A DNA stretch of 64,000 bases from Delphinapterus leucas (GCF_002288925.2 NW_022098021.1:1318824-1382823); one strand, 5' to 3'. Shown: positions 12,789-23,021, counted from the stretch's first letter. Program-made: numbers and translations. The notes: generated by a model from the letters alone, not told the origin.

Positions 12789-12954
12789 CTGAATTTTCCT
12801 TGGCACGTGGATTATATCCATACTTCTGGAAAAACTCTCTTATTTTCATGATATCCATTGAATTTTTTTTCATCAGTACTTTTGTTGCCTTTATGAAACC
12901 AATGCTTTCTTGACTTTCCAAGCTTGCTTCATCAAGAAGAATATTGACATTATC
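12789..12954 (-). CDS. SKA3: SKA3 exon 3
   Basis: A 166-bp exon starting [20 protein letters not shown] and ending before AKENS, with the recognisable run [20 protein letters not shown] in the middle. The acceptor AG is at 12956-12955; the donor is G|GTGTGA with GT at 12788-12787, and one base of a split codon is left over. This is the end of the helical Ska-core region. Only the part from the internal Met is visible as an open frame; the upstream 11 codons are supplied by splice phase and homology to the family. Read-through beyond the donor ([10 protein letters not shown]...) is intronic. Confidence 0.93.
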
Positions 12955-13056
12955 CTTTTATGAGGAAAGAAAGTACAATTTAACTTTTGACTAAGCCTAT
13001 TTAGTTTTTTTAAATTACCGCATAAAAATGATAAATTAATATTGTAGGATTGATAC

Positions 13057-13118
13057 CTTTAGAGTCCGGACTTCTGAATGAAGGTCATGTAAAACTCTCA
13101 TTGGATAATCTTCAAAGT
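13057..13118 (-). CDS. SKA3: SKA3 exon 2
   Basis: A 62-bp exon encoding (D)FEDYPMRVLHDLHSEVRTLK in SKA3 phase. The acceptor AG is at 13120-13119 and the donor GTATCA starts at 13056. Exons 1 and 2 together make exactly 55 codons. The segment continues the N-terminal coiled-coil that contacts SKA1 and SKA2. It is separated from exon 3 by an intron of only 102 bp (12955-13056). Confidence 0.93.
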
Positions 13119-13499
13119 CTTCAATATGAATATTGAAAGAAAAGAGTATAACAAGGAAAAAGAAAGAAAATGTAATTTAGTATAGTTATTTAGAATTACA
13201 AAATCCTTGTAGATACTTATTTATAATTTATATCCTGTCATTTGCAAAGAAAAGTGTTAAGACTTTTCTTTAAAATTTTTATTAAACTATAACATACATA
13301 CAGAGAAGTATAGAAATCATAAGTATATAGTTTGATGAACTTTCAAAGTGAACATACCTATGTAATCAGCACTCAGATCAGGGACTGGAGGAAGGAAGAG
13401 GGAATGTAGTCCTACTTAGCTGTTTTTCATTTATGGTGAGCACGTTTTGGTTCCTATTTTTAAAATCTTTGCCAGTGACAATGCTTTTGTTTTCTTCTA

Positions 13500-13990
13500 A
13501 AAGCTTTATTGTTTGGCCTTTTGCATTAATTAAATTAATTAATTAATTTTTGGCTGCATTGGGTCTTCGTTGCTGCACGCAGGCTTTCTCTAGTTGTGGC
13601 GAGCAGGGGCTACTCTTCATTGAGGTGTGCGGGCTTCTCATTGCAGTGGCTTCTTTTGTTGCAGAGCATGGGCTCTAGGCACGCGGGCTTCAGTAGTTGT
13701 GCCACGTGGGCTCAGGAGCTGCAGTGCATGGGCTTAGTTGCTCCACAGCATGTAGGATCTTGTGGGACCAGGGCTCGAACCCGTGTCTCCCGCATTGGCA
13801 GGTGGATTCTTAACCACTGCACCACCAGGGAAGTCCTGGCCTTTTGCATTTAGAGCTACAATCCATCAGGAATTGATTTTTGTGTATGGCAAGAGGTAAG
13901 GATCAAGATCCATTCTTTTTTTTCCATATGAGTGTGCAATTGACCTGGTACTGAAAAGACATCCTTTATCCACTGTACCATCACCTTTCT
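13500..13990 (-). repeat. LINE-1 ORF2 fragment, antisense, with nested SINE
   Basis: LINE-1 antisense text 'ctaaaagctttattgtttgg' resumes after the SINE with 'caggaattgatttttgtgta' and runs to 'cctttatccactgtaccatc'. Confidence 0.6.
13541..13837 (-). repeat. CHR SINE, long form
   Basis: Antisense copy with intact head 'ccaccagggaagtcc'. It is flanked by perfect 'ggccttttgcatt' repeats (about 13516 and 13837), a 13-bp target-site duplication. Confidence 0.9.
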
Positions 13991-14117
13991 TATTAATCAG
14001 TCGGTCATATACCTAACATAGAAGCAGTTTTTAAAAAGATTTCTCTTTTCTAAAATATGCCTCCTTTCAAGACTATCTCCTTCCACCCGTTAAAAGTTGA
14101 TCAGTTTTCACATTTGT

Positions 14118-14408
14118 AGAGATGTGGATGGACCTAGAGACTGTCATACAGAGTGAAGTAAGTCAGAAAGAGAAAAACAACTATCGTAGATTAACGCATA
14201 TATGTGTAATCTAGAAAAATGGTACAGATGAACCGGTTTGCAGGGCAGAAATACACGCAGATGTAGAGAACAAATGTATGGACGCCAATGGGGGAAAGTG
14301 AGGGTGGGTGGTGGTGGTGGTGGAATGAATTGGGAGATTGGGATTGACATATATACACTAATATGTATAAAATGGATAACTAATAAGAACCTGCTGTATA
14401 AAAAAAAG
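14118..14408 (+). repeat. LINE-1 3' end
   Basis: 'gagatgtggatggacctaga' and 'gtaagtcagaaagagaaaaa' repeat the 3' part of the LINE-1 at 3270-3340. A GGT microsatellite (14309-14323) lies within. Confidence 0.75.
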
Positions 14409-14419
14409 AGCTGACCAAT

Positions 14420-15400
14420 TTTCATAGGAAAATGCAAATCAACAACACAATGATATTGTATTTCATACCACTAGAATGACTATAATTAAAAAGAAAGACA
14501 ATAGGCCTTCCCTGGTGGCGCAGTGGTTGAGAGTCCACCTGCCGATGCAGGGGACACGAGTTCGTGCCCCGGTCCGGGAAGATCCCACATGCCGCGGAGC
14601 GGCTGGGCCCGTGAGCCATGGCCGCTGAGCCTGCGCGTCGGGAGCCTGTGCTCCGCAACGGGAGAGGCCACAGCAGTGAGAGGCCCGCGTACCGCAAAAA
14701 AAAAAAAAAAAAAAAAGACAGACAATAACAAATGTTGATGAGGAAGTGGAGAAACTGCATCCCTCATTCACTGCTGGAGGAAATGTACAGTGGTGCACTT
14801 TGGTAAACAATTTGGTCGTTCCTCAAAAAGTTAAACACAGATTTACCATATGACCCAGCAATTCCGCTTCTAAATGCATACCAAAGAGAACTGAAGACAT
14901 TACGTTCACATAAAGCGTTGGCACACGGGTGTTTACAACAGCATTAGTCATAATAGCCAAAGTAGAAACGACCCAAATGTTCATCAACTGATGGATAAAC
15001 AAAATGTGGTAAATCCATACAATGAAACATTATTCAGCAATAAAATGTAATGAAATACTGATACATGCTACCGTGACAGGGATGAACCTTGCAACGCTTC
15101 ACTAAGTGAAATGTCAGTCACAAAAGACTACAGATTGTACAATTCCATTTATAGGAGATGTCCGGAATAGGCAGATCCAGAGAGACTGAAAGTAGATTAG
15201 CGGCCGCATAAAGCAGTGCGGTAGGTGGGAACAAGATTCCGGGGACTGGCTGTCAACAGTCACCGGGGTTTGTTTCGGGGGGTTATGAAAATCTAAACTC
15301 AGTGTGATGATGGTTGCACACCTCTGTGAAGATACTGAAAACCACTGAATTGTATCCTTTAACATGGTGAATTTTATGAGATTCATAACTGTGATCATAG
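14420..15400 (+). repeat. older LINE-1 3' end, SINE nested
   Basis: 'catatgacccagcaattccg', 'aatgttcatcaactgatgga' and 'aattgtatcctttaacatgg' are in the order of the LINE-1 ORF2 end and 3'UTR. Split by the SINE at 14504. Confidence 0.7.
14504..14717 (+). repeat. CHR SINE, GC-rich form
   Basis: Well preserved: 'tggcgcagtgg' A-box, 'gttcgtgcccc' B-box region, poly(A) of about 20. Target duplication 'aaagaaagacaata' / 'aaagacagacaata'. The frames across 14422-14810 derive from it. Confidence 0.92.
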
Positions 15401-16496
15401 AAGGCGAATTTAGGGGATGTTCATTTTCTCTAATTATCACAATTCCATATTTTCTGTAATACATGCAGGCCAGGAACTGAAAAAATTATTCCAACTTTTT
15501 CTTGTAAAACCAAAAGAAAAGAAAGAATGTGTGTAACCAGGCAATAGATTGGTAAGGAGGTAAATTAGCAAAAGCTTTATGGAAAACTATTCAGCTATGT
15601 CTAAAAATTCCAAAACCATTAATACAGTTTTGTGTCTTATAGCGTTATCTCAACTACGTAAACAAAGTCAAGCAAAACAAGGCAACGCTAAAAGTAAGGA
15701 TGGTAGAAAAGCTACTGAACTATTAATAGCTGTGTGTTCTGACGGTGAAGTTATAGCAAAGACTTATTTTCTTCTTTCTACTTCTCTGTTACCTCAAATT
15801 TTTTGCCGTGCACATAATATTGCTTTCACAGGCACAAGCATAAACATTTTTAAATGGCTGGAAAACTATTCATAATATAGTTAAAGGAAAATGAGTCTGC
15901 GTCTACAGGATGCGATATTTTAAGGCGGATTACAGTTATGACGCACAAAATAATCTCAAAATCTGCACTACTCTTGCAACAACTTCAAAAAGTCTCTTAA
16001 TACAAACGTTAGTGGTGGAGAATTTTGCTTTATCTATATTTTAAAAAACAGTACTGCGTATTAGCTTTCGTTTTGGCAGTACGGTTTGTTGGGAAAAATA
16101 CAGACACTGCAACTGTGGACCATCTGGGTGAGACCAAAGTCACTCTACATGTCAAGAACAGGGCTGAGCGGCTGCGGTTAGAAGAAACGTTTCATCTTCT
16201 CTTGGTCGTATTTTTCTTGATAAGCCCCCACTACGTGCATCTGAAAGCTCGTCGTGTGTAAATGAGCGCGTGCATCGCGAGCCCAGCCTGCCGGCTCGAT
16301 TAGGGCTTTGGTTTCTAAGTGCGGCTGTTTCTCCGCCCCGCGTCCCTGGTGGGGCAGAGGCTGCGCGCAGCGCTGGTCGGGCCCGGGGGTGCCTGGGGCG
16401 AAGGGCGCCGCCGCCTTCCCCGGGAGGGCTCCTCACAGTCAGCCGCCTGTCGGTCGGCCAGTGCGCGCGCCAGCGTCCCTCACGCGGCTCACTCAC

Positions 16497-16599
16497 CGCT
16501 GTCCTCTCCGTCCAGCGCTCGCTGCAGCCGAGCCGTCTCGCCGTCCAGGATGACGGCCAGAGACCGCAGCTTCCCGCAGAAGCCCCGGATCAGATCCAT
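16497..16599 (-). CDS. SKA3: SKA3 exon 1 (start codon, N-terminus)
   Basis: First coding exon of spindle and kinetochore-associated complex subunit 3. Read on the minus strand it starts at the ATG at 16599-16597 and gives [20 protein letters not shown] followed by [14 protein letters not shown], close to the human N-terminus as I remember it. It ends after one base of the next codon at a consensus donor (G|GTGAGT, GT at 16496-16495). Family knowledge: SKA3 joins SKA1 and SKA2 in the W-shaped Ska complex, which couples kinetochores to depolymerising microtubules in mitosis, and this N-terminal region forms part of the coiled-coil dimer core. The start lies 325 bp from the divergent MRPL57 start, inside a CpG island. 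It is the only ATG that fits both the family N-terminus and the splice phase. Confidence 0.95.
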
Positions 16600-16636
16600 G
16601 GACGAGCCTGACGCTCGTCCTCAGCGCCCGCGCACG

Positions 16637-16666
16637 TTTGAATCCCGGCGCCGGAAACGCCATTGG
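16637..16666 (-). promoter_or_regulatory. SKA3: CCAAT box and CHR-like TTTGAA upstream of SKA3
   Basis: ATTGG at 16662-16666 is a CCAAT box on the SKA3 strand. TTTGAA at 16637-16642 matches the cell-cycle genes homology region, with a CG-rich CDE-like word four bases beside it. In the SKA3 direction the order is CCAAT, about 20 bp, CHR, then the ATG 38 bp further. This is the arrangement known for G2/M genes controlled by NF-Y and DREAM/MuvB, which fits a mitotic gene. Factor use is inferred. Confidence 0.5.
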
Positions 16667-16689
16667 CTCCGCGACTCGCGCAAGGCCCT

Positions 16690-16699
16690 TCTCGCGAGA
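16690..16699. promoter_or_regulatory. TCTCGCGAGA palindrome (BANP-type CpG-island element)
   Basis: An exact 10-bp palindrome TCTCGCGAGA between the two start codons. This word is an established core element of CpG-island promoters and is recognised by BANP when unmethylated. A second CG palindrome (cctcgcgcgagg) follows at about 16707-16718. Being symmetrical, the element could drive both SKA3 and MRPL57. Confidence 0.7.
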
Positions 16700-16739
16700 G
16701 CTGAAGCCTCGCGCGAGGAGACGGGCGGCGCGTCGAGAA

Positions 16740-16809
16740 AGCGCGCTTGCGGCTTCCGGCTTCCGGCGTCGTGTGCTGGCGTGAGGAGAGCGGCCGTGAG
16801 GCGCGGCTG
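16740..16809 (+). other. MRPL57: MRPL57 5' untranslated exon (3' limit defined, 5' limit approximate)
   Basis: The exon ends at a clear donor G|GTGAGT (GT at 16810-16811), followed by a 110-bp GC-rich intron to the acceptor at 16917-16919. Two tandem CTTCCGG motifs at 16753-16766 probably mark the start region, but the exact transcription start cannot be read from sequence. No plausible upstream coding sequence is lost by splicing. Confidence 0.65.
16753..16766 (+). promoter_or_regulatory. MRPL57: tandem ETS-type motifs CTTCCGG x2 at the MRPL57 start
   Basis: Two head-to-tail CTTCCGG words (CCGGAAG on the other strand), the GABPA/ETS consensus. Such sites near the start are typical of nuclear genes for mitochondrial ribosome and respiratory proteins. 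Occupancy is inferred. Confidence 0.5.
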
Positions 16810-16924
16810 GTGAGTGTTGGGGCGCGAGTTGGGTTGGCCTGCGGGCGGCGGCGGGGCTCCCCTCTCCCTTCTCTCCGTGGCCGGCGCGCTGCCGACTCCC
16901 GCTTCTGTGCCCTCGGCAGGCGCC

Positions 16925-17233
16925 ATGTTCCTGACCGCGCTCCTGCGCCGCGGCCGCATCCCCGGCCGGCAGTGGATCGGGAAGCACCGGCGGCCGCGAC
17001 CCGTGTTGGCGCAGGCGAAGCAGAACATGGTCCGCCGCCTGGAGGTCGAGGCGGAGAACCACTACTGGCTGAGCCGGCCCTTCCTCACGGCCGAGCAGGA
17101 GCGCGGCCACGCGGCGGCCCGCCGGGCGGCCGCCTTCCAGGCGCTCAAGGCGGCGCAGGCGTCCAAGTTCCCCGCGCCCCGGCGGCTGGAGGACCAGCTC
17201 GGCCACCTCAAGATCACCGGGAAGTGGTCCTGA
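16925..17233 (+). CDS. MRPL57: MRPL57, mitochondrial large ribosomal subunit protein mL63
   Basis: A complete 102-residue coding sequence in one exon, [20 protein letters not shown] ... [11 protein letters not shown], stop TGA at 17231-17233. The length equals human MRPL57 (MRP63). The protein is small and basic with an Arg-rich N-terminus suited to mitochondrial import and rRNA contact. Family knowledge places it in the 39S large subunit of the mitoribosome. The ATG sits five bases after a consensus acceptor (tcggcag|g, exon start 16920); an in-frame upstream ATG at 16814 is inside the intron and is rejected. The third codon positions are very GC-rich because the gene lies in a CpG island. 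Transcription diverges from SKA3; the poly(A) signal is at 17464. Confidence 0.97.
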   Translation: MFLTALLRRGRIPGRQWIGKHRRPRPVLAQAKQNMVRRLEVEAENHYWLSRPFLTAEQERGHAAARRAAAFQALKAAQASKFPAPRRLEDQLGHLKITGKWS

Positions 17234-17463
17234 CCCGCGCCACGCCGCCTGCGTCCTGCGGCGACGAGCGGGAGCCTCTGGCCGGAGCCCCACGGAGCCC
17301 CGGCCAAGCCGAGCGAGTGCCTGCGACGGAGGCCCCGGGCCCGCGCTCCCCACCGCCCGCAGTGTGTCTCGGTCGGATCGCGTCTCGCTTCTCTTGTCCT
17401 GAGGACGGAACCGGACGGCGCCTGCGTCTTACGGGATGCGGAACGCAACCTGCGCGCAGCCGC

Positions 17464-17469
17464 AATAAA
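17464..17469 (+). terminator. MRPL57: MRPL57 poly(A) signal AATAAA
   Basis: A canonical AATAAA about 230 bp after the MRPL57 stop codon. Cleavage would be expected near 17480-17495. A second plus-strand AATAAA near 17939 could serve a longer isoform. Confidence 0.75.
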
Positions 17470-17485
17470 GCTGCCGACCGCGCTC

Positions 17486-18139
17486 TGGCATCTGGGCCTC
17501 GGTGCGAGATTCTGCCGGGGGCTTTGCCGTGCATGCTCGCTTACCTTCTGCCGACAGGTCTTGCCTAAGCGGACATGAAAAAAATCTACTTTTCCAGTTA
17601 AACGCGCTCCTAAAAATAGCGGTTTCTGGTGAGATTTGCTCCAAAAATTGGACAATTGGACATCGTCTATTTTGGGGGACTTCCCCCGGAACTAAGAACT
17701 AAGACCCTTTAAGCCAGGCGGCGCGGCCAAAAAACAAACCAGACAGACAAAATAGTCTGTTTAAAAAAAATCAGGTTGTCACCTCAGTATTGAAATTTAA
17801 GGATGATTTATGTATTCTGGGTAGGAGTCCTTTTTCAGGTATTCTTTTTCCAGTGTTCGACTTTTCATTCTTTTCACAGAATGGCTTTCAAAGAATGGAA
17901 GTTCTTAGGTTTGATGAAGGGGACAATTGAAAATTGTTCAATAAAAGCGAAATTAAAACGTTTTTGATAAAGCCGTGTGTGCTCTGGCGTAGGCAGACCA
18001 CAGTGTCGTCGCACTCAGGTAGTCCCCGTGGTTGCCCGAAGGATCAGCCCCATCGCTTTCCCAAGGCAACACTGTACCTTGCCACACCTGCCAGGTGACT
18101 AAAGCAACAGTCATACCCTAACAACAACAACAGCAACAA
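17486..18139. other. intergenic gap between convergent MRPL57 and ZDHHC20
   Basis: About 650 bp separate the two predicted 3' ends. It holds a shrunken short-form SINE (17674-17740) and a second plus-strand AATAAA near 17939. No gene or RNA is recognisable. The small frame at 17502-17702 begins inside the MRPL57 3' end and runs into SINE remnant, so it is not a gene. Confidence 0.7.
17674..17740 (+). repeat. internally deleted short-form CHR SINE
   Basis: Only the head 'gggggacttcccc' and the tail 'ggcgcggccaaaaaac' survive, with the middle lost. Minor remnant. Confidence 0.55.
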
Positions 18140-18159
18140 CAGCTGTCCAAATACAGGAC

Positions 18160-18173
18160 TTTATTTATTTATT
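18160..18173 (-). terminator. ZDHHC20: ZDHHC20 distal poly(A) signal, three overlapping AATAAA
   Basis: On the minus strand this reads AATAAATAAATAAA, three overlapping hexamers. Within 20-40 nt downstream (18141-18118) is a TGTTGTTG-rich stretch, a suitable U/GU-rich downstream element. Cleavage near 18140 is inferred. Confidence 0.6.
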
Positions 18174-21100
18174 AATAAAGTAATCATTATTACGATTTTT
18201 GGAAAAAACAAGTTTTAAAATGTTCAGCCTTCATGTTAATGTAGGTTAGGCCACCCAAAAGGCAAAGCGAAGATAACATTAAGTCATGGTCCAGGGTTAC
18301 ACTTATGAAAAACAAATACAAGATTTACGGGACATGATATGTAAAAACAACCAAAGTAAACTATTTCAAATTTGTTTATATAAAAACATATTAAAGATCC
18401 CTTTAAAATAGTGTTCACCTTTTCTGTAAATGGGCATAGACTAACCTGCAGTCATGTACAAATGTGATAAACTCAACAGCTTTCTGAAGCTTTTAATACA
18501 AATACAATTCCTTGCTTCTTTATGCAACTCAACAAAATAATATAAAGTGAAGTCGTTAGAAAAATATGGACCTTGCTGAATCTATCTTGCATTTTTAATT
18601 TAAGTTGGAAAATATAGTTCAGATCATAAGAAACAGGAATTTTAGATTTACATATTAGCTGTATCTTATAGAATATGATGCGATCTTTATTTTGGCTGAA
18701 ATGCAAAAATATGGTTAATTTCTCTAACAGATTAGTTAAAAATACTTTCCATTGATAGCAGTGCTAGTCCTAGAACAAAATGTAAGCAAAACATTTGTAA
18801 GTCAGTTGTCTTATCAGCGCCCCAAATATGCAGATCCTAACAGCCCTTAAAATGCATCTGCTTTAAAGATGACTGAAGGGAAATCTCACATGACTGAAAA
18901 TCTGAAAATCCTACAAACAGTCAAAATCTGCTATTAATAGAAATTCAAGTAAACATTGCATATTTGATTTAAACTAAGTTAACTTATGACACTTTGGATC
19001 ATAACCACTAAATATGTCAAAGGATTTTAAAAAATCATCCATATGCAAAGATGAAACTACACTACGTAAGCGGTGCAAGTTCAGTGACCACTAAGCTGTA
19101 GCTGCTCTTTGGTTTGGCACAGTGACAGTGGTCGGATGCCTCAGGTACTGAATATTCAAGTTTGTACCCACGTAAAACCAAGTTTCCTAATTTGTTTTTA
19201 ATGGCAATGGCAAGACCTGAAATTCAACTTTTATTTTCCTTAAATATTATCACAACTGTTCAAGTGTTTGAAGGAACAAAGACAGTACTAATAAATTTTG
19301 ACAGGGCTTCATTTTGACCATTTCTCCGCAAAGGTTGGCAGCACTTATCAATCCCAGAGAAATACCAGAGTCAGCCTTTCCCTGATTCCCATACCACTTG
19401 TAGGCCCTTGCCAACAGTCATTAATATGTACAACTAAACGAAGCCAAGTATTCAGAACGTGGCAAATGTTGGCCATAAATTAATTAAACCAAAGGTAACT
19501 AAATTAAAAGGCTTTAGCTGAAAATTCCTGAAAAGGTGTTTACTAATGCTATTAAGATGATGTTAACATACGGAAAGAACTGAAAAAGAAACACCACAAA
19601 AGCACCCAAATAGGTTAAAGGGAAAATGAAGTTTCCTCAGTTGTTAATCAGGTGCATGCAAATCCTTTGACCTGAATGTAAAAATACCCACAAGAAGTAC
19701 CAGGACATTTCCGAAAGCAGTCACTTACGTTTAAACATTTACTGTTTCCTTATAACACTCAAACCGCCAAACTGAAGTGATGTTTCTGGTTGGTAAATCG
19801 ATATCCCTTAACTCTCATAAGTTTTCTAGAATCAAGATTATTAAGACTACAGTGTTGAAATAAAGGTAGAAACTGTATTATAGTATTCCAAACTATATTT
19901 TCAAAGCTAAACTCATTCCTCTAGTTCAAAGGGGGAAAAAATTACTTGCTTTTAACATCTAATATTAATATAGCCCATGGAATTAGACAAATCCTATAAA
20001 TTATAAACCTGGAATAGTAGGCTATAAAATTTATGCTACATTAGATTATAGAGCTATCCCTAGTATATTTGGCGTCCAGAAGGAACTCCAAATATACCTG
20101 TTGGACGAATGTTAAGTAAGGTATTATGCAAAATTAGAAATTGAAGAATGTTAAAGATAGTCAAGTCAAAATCATTCTTAACACCCCTCTCCCCAACCCC
20201 ATTTTATAGACAAGGAAACTATAACATGTTTTTACAGACGCTGGTTAAAACTGATCTCCACCCACTACTGGAAGCAATCGGTCATTTTAGCTTGTGTGTG
20301 TCTGACTAAGCAGAGTATAAAGGAGGAGTAACATCTGTATATTGTTTCTCCGCTATAGGACACTATTTTTCTTTAGAATTAATGCAACGATCCCTGTCAC
20401 TTAGATTGGATTTCAAAAGGAAGAGGGGGATAAGTGTCTAGGCAGAAAGGGGTTGCTGTTAGGAAGTCAGATTTAAAATCCTGCATGTAAGAGTGGAATC
20501 CACCTCTCAGAGAATGGAAGCTTTGAATGATACTCAAGTGAGAATTTCCTTCTCGAGAGCAGTGTTATGCTAAACAGTTTGACCCTAGTTCAAATTGTAT
20601 TTTATGTTGCTGTTTAAGCTACTATAGGATTACTGTAAAAAGTTTCAAAGCAAATTTCGGTCATTACCTAAATTGAAATTTGAGAGTCAGCTCAGCAGCA
20701 GGCAGCACTCTGAAAACATACTTTAACAGCTTTCTGTAGCTTGTCTTTCGCTTTATTTTTCTTCTAGCCACTTCTACCCAATCCTACTGTGTCCAGTATT
20801 TCTACAGCACACGTAACCTTTGTTTCCCTACCTGTATAAATACCCATGACAGTTCAACAAGAGTATATTGAAAGCAAAGAGAAACAAAAAAATTTCTTAT
20901 ACTGCCAAATTTTCTTTAAGCCTTGGGCACAACACTGCACATGGTTTAATTAATGCTTAGAACTAAGCCTTCAATGAATTATACAAATATGCTCCATGTT
21001 TTAAATGATTAGGTATCTAAATCCTTCTGAGTGTTATTTTATAGCAACAATAAAAAAAATCTTTAGTAAAAATGTTGAAAAGTATAAAACAGTAACTATA

Positions 21101-21954
21101 AATTAGCAAACACCAAGTTGTTTTTAAAGCAATTATTTTCTTTTTCTTACATAGTACAAGCGCTCTCAGCCACCATACTGACCTAGATGTACTTCACTTA
21201 AAACAAGTTTTCTACCTTGTGTTTCTGGAGTGAAAATTTATATGGATACTAAGAACTCTAATAATGTAACTCAGGTATCAAAAGAATACATACGCCATGT
21301 TAACATGTGACCTGACAGCTCATATTATAGCATATCATAATACATTATTATGAGTAAATGTTATTTCCAAAGTAAAATTAAGTCACTTTTGTAGCTGTAA
21401 GTCAGTGTTGAACAAGTGGGCTCATTTAAGATTAAGGCATCTTCCAGCTCTGGAGCAGTGCTTCTGTGGATCCAACAATCTGTACAAAGGTTTCCTTTTT
21501 TAAAAAATATATCTTCATTTATACTTCAATTATTTAATTCCACTGATCATCATCTTGCGTATAAAACTGAAAATATTCAGTCCATAATGTTTTTTATAAA
21601 CCTATAAAACCAGAAACAATTGAATTATTGATTAAAACTTGATTTTATATTTCTGAAAATAAGATTAAATAGTTCTTTGGGCTAAGGTATAAAGCTGCTA
21701 ATACAACACAAAAGGAACGAAATACTTTAATATTACTAATATTCTAATAATAATAAAGGTTTTTAGATGCTGTAAATAAGGGACAGATCACTGACTTTCC
21801 CTGAAGCCATTAAGTGAGCATTTTAATAGAGGCAGATCCTTACACTTTTCCCTTAGTGTTAACTTGGGCATAATCTGAGAAGGCTGCTATCGGATGTTTA
21901 TGGGAATTTCAGTGAGGATTCTCAACCACCGCGAGCATCAGCCACTGTTCCGCC

Positions 21955-22275
21955 CACAGCCTACACCGAGAAGACGCGGTGGGGCTGCCAATGACACGTG
22001 ATCACCGCCTGCAGCTCCTGCTGCCCTCTGCCTGCCCGGAGCCCCACCGGGGGCTGTTTCTGATGCTCTCTGAGTCTTAGGCTCTGGCTGTGACTTGGAC
22101 ATGGACTCCAGGTCCTTGTAAGGAACTGAATGCTAATGATAAACACCAAGCAAGGAAGCAGATGTCCCCTAGATGAGACTACAGATGAGAACAGAGCGAC
22201 TGAGGTAATAAAGGTGTGTTGCCTTAAGCTGCTAAGTGTGTGATAATTTGTTAGGTAGCAATAGGTAACCAAGAA
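21955..22275 (+). repeat. MaLR-like LTR remnant in the ZDHHC20 3'UTR
   Basis: The right end 'cttaagctgctaagtgtgtg' followed by 'ataatttgttaggtagcaat' and 'aggtaacc' is typical of MLT1-class LTR ends; the left part is GC-rich and unclear. Solo LTR, no internal sequence. If right, part of the mRNA 3'UTR derives from an ancient retroelement. Confidence 0.45.
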
Positions 22276-22485
22276 ACACTACACGTAGGTTTTCAAAACT
22301 CTAACAGCTGCGCGTGGTGCTGCCGAGCCAGTGAGCTTAGCTTCCGACTTGAATGTGCATACCTGTCTTCTCTGTTTTTAAGCAGCAGGAGAGTTCACTA
22401 CGTCCCTGCGTTCAGTCAGTGTTAGCACTGCCCTCACTGCTCCTACTGGCCCATGGGGAAGGGCTTCTATTCCTACTTCAATCAA

Positions 22486-22521
22486 CCTCCTCTGGCTACT
22501 GCGCCTCCTCTGGCTACTGCA
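22486..22521 (+). repeat. 18-bp tandem duplication in the ZDHHC20 3'UTR
   Basis: 'cctcctctggctactgcg' directly followed by the same unit with one final base changed. Confidence 0.9.
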
Positions 22522-23021
22522 AAGGCATCACTGACTCATGTACTTGGCTGCAGTAAGCTGCTCTTCTGCTGTATCTTTTACCAAGTAAATAACATCAATG
22601 AACCTCTTAAGTCTTTTTTGCAGACTTTAATCTTAGTCACTCTTCTCTGGATCAAATTTCTTCAGTAGTGGGCAAAAGTCACCTTTTTTCCTTAAACTAC
22701 TTAATAAGGTACCGTTCAGTGAAAAGGGTAGTTGTCCATATACCAGTCCTAACAATTTTTATTCGTTTCCTCATTAATCTACCAATAAATATCCAGTAAG
22801 ATCATGCTAGGAGTGGTAAGAAAAATGGGAGTTAGGCAGATGTTACCTTCCAATCTCTCCTGAACTACCTGATTTTGCTGATATAATGGAAAGAGTAAAA
22901 AAGACTGAATTGCAAACTGTTTTGAGATTATGACATGCAAATAAACTAATTTTTGGAGAAATTACCTTTATACTGTCTTACCTTGCTCTTATTCAACTGG
23001 TTAGTTATGAACAAGTGGTAC

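Larger units (their letters stand above)
13119..16496 (-). other. SKA3: SKA3 intron 1
   Basis: A 3.38-kb intron whose 5' end lies in the CpG island. It carries LINE-1 pieces (13500-13990, 14118-15400) with two nested SINEs. 15400-16260 has no recognisable repeat; a 98-codon plus-strand frame at 15579-15875 there has no family I know. Confidence 0.8.
16270..17450. promoter_or_regulatory. CpG island spanning the SKA3/MRPL57 divergent promoter
   Basis: Base composition changes abruptly from AT-rich intron to dense CpG (many gcgc, cgcg, ccgg words) for about 1.2 kb. The island covers SKA3 exon 1, the start regions of both genes and all of the MRPL57 coding exon. It is the only such island in the window; ZDHHC20's would lie right of 64000. 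Long open frames on both strands here (for example 286 and 273 codons) result from low stop-codon density in GC-rich DNA. Confidence 0.9.
18140..23021 (-). other. ZDHHC20: ZDHHC20 3' untranslated region
   Basis: About 4.9 kb of AT-rich DNA between the ZDHHC20 stop and a strong minus-strand poly(A) signal cluster. It contains no SINE or LINE-1, in contrast with the flanking introns, which suggests constraint or selection against insertion in the mRNA. One MaLR-like LTR remnant (21955-22275) and an 18-bp tandem repeat (22486-22521) are the only repeats seen. No long conserved frame is present; small ones (for example at 22353-22556) look random. Several other AATAAA words on the minus strand could give shorter isoforms. 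Confidence 0.7.

Noticed and set aside
15579..15875. 98-codon plus-strand frame in SKA3 intron 1
   Set aside because: No recognisable family, no splice or promoter context, ordinary length for chance. A protein search and RNA coverage would settle it.
16152..17655. Many long frames on both strands in the CpG island (up to 286 codons)
   Set aside because: GC-rich DNA has few stop codons; only SKA3 exon 1 and MRPL57 match real proteins and fit splice signals.
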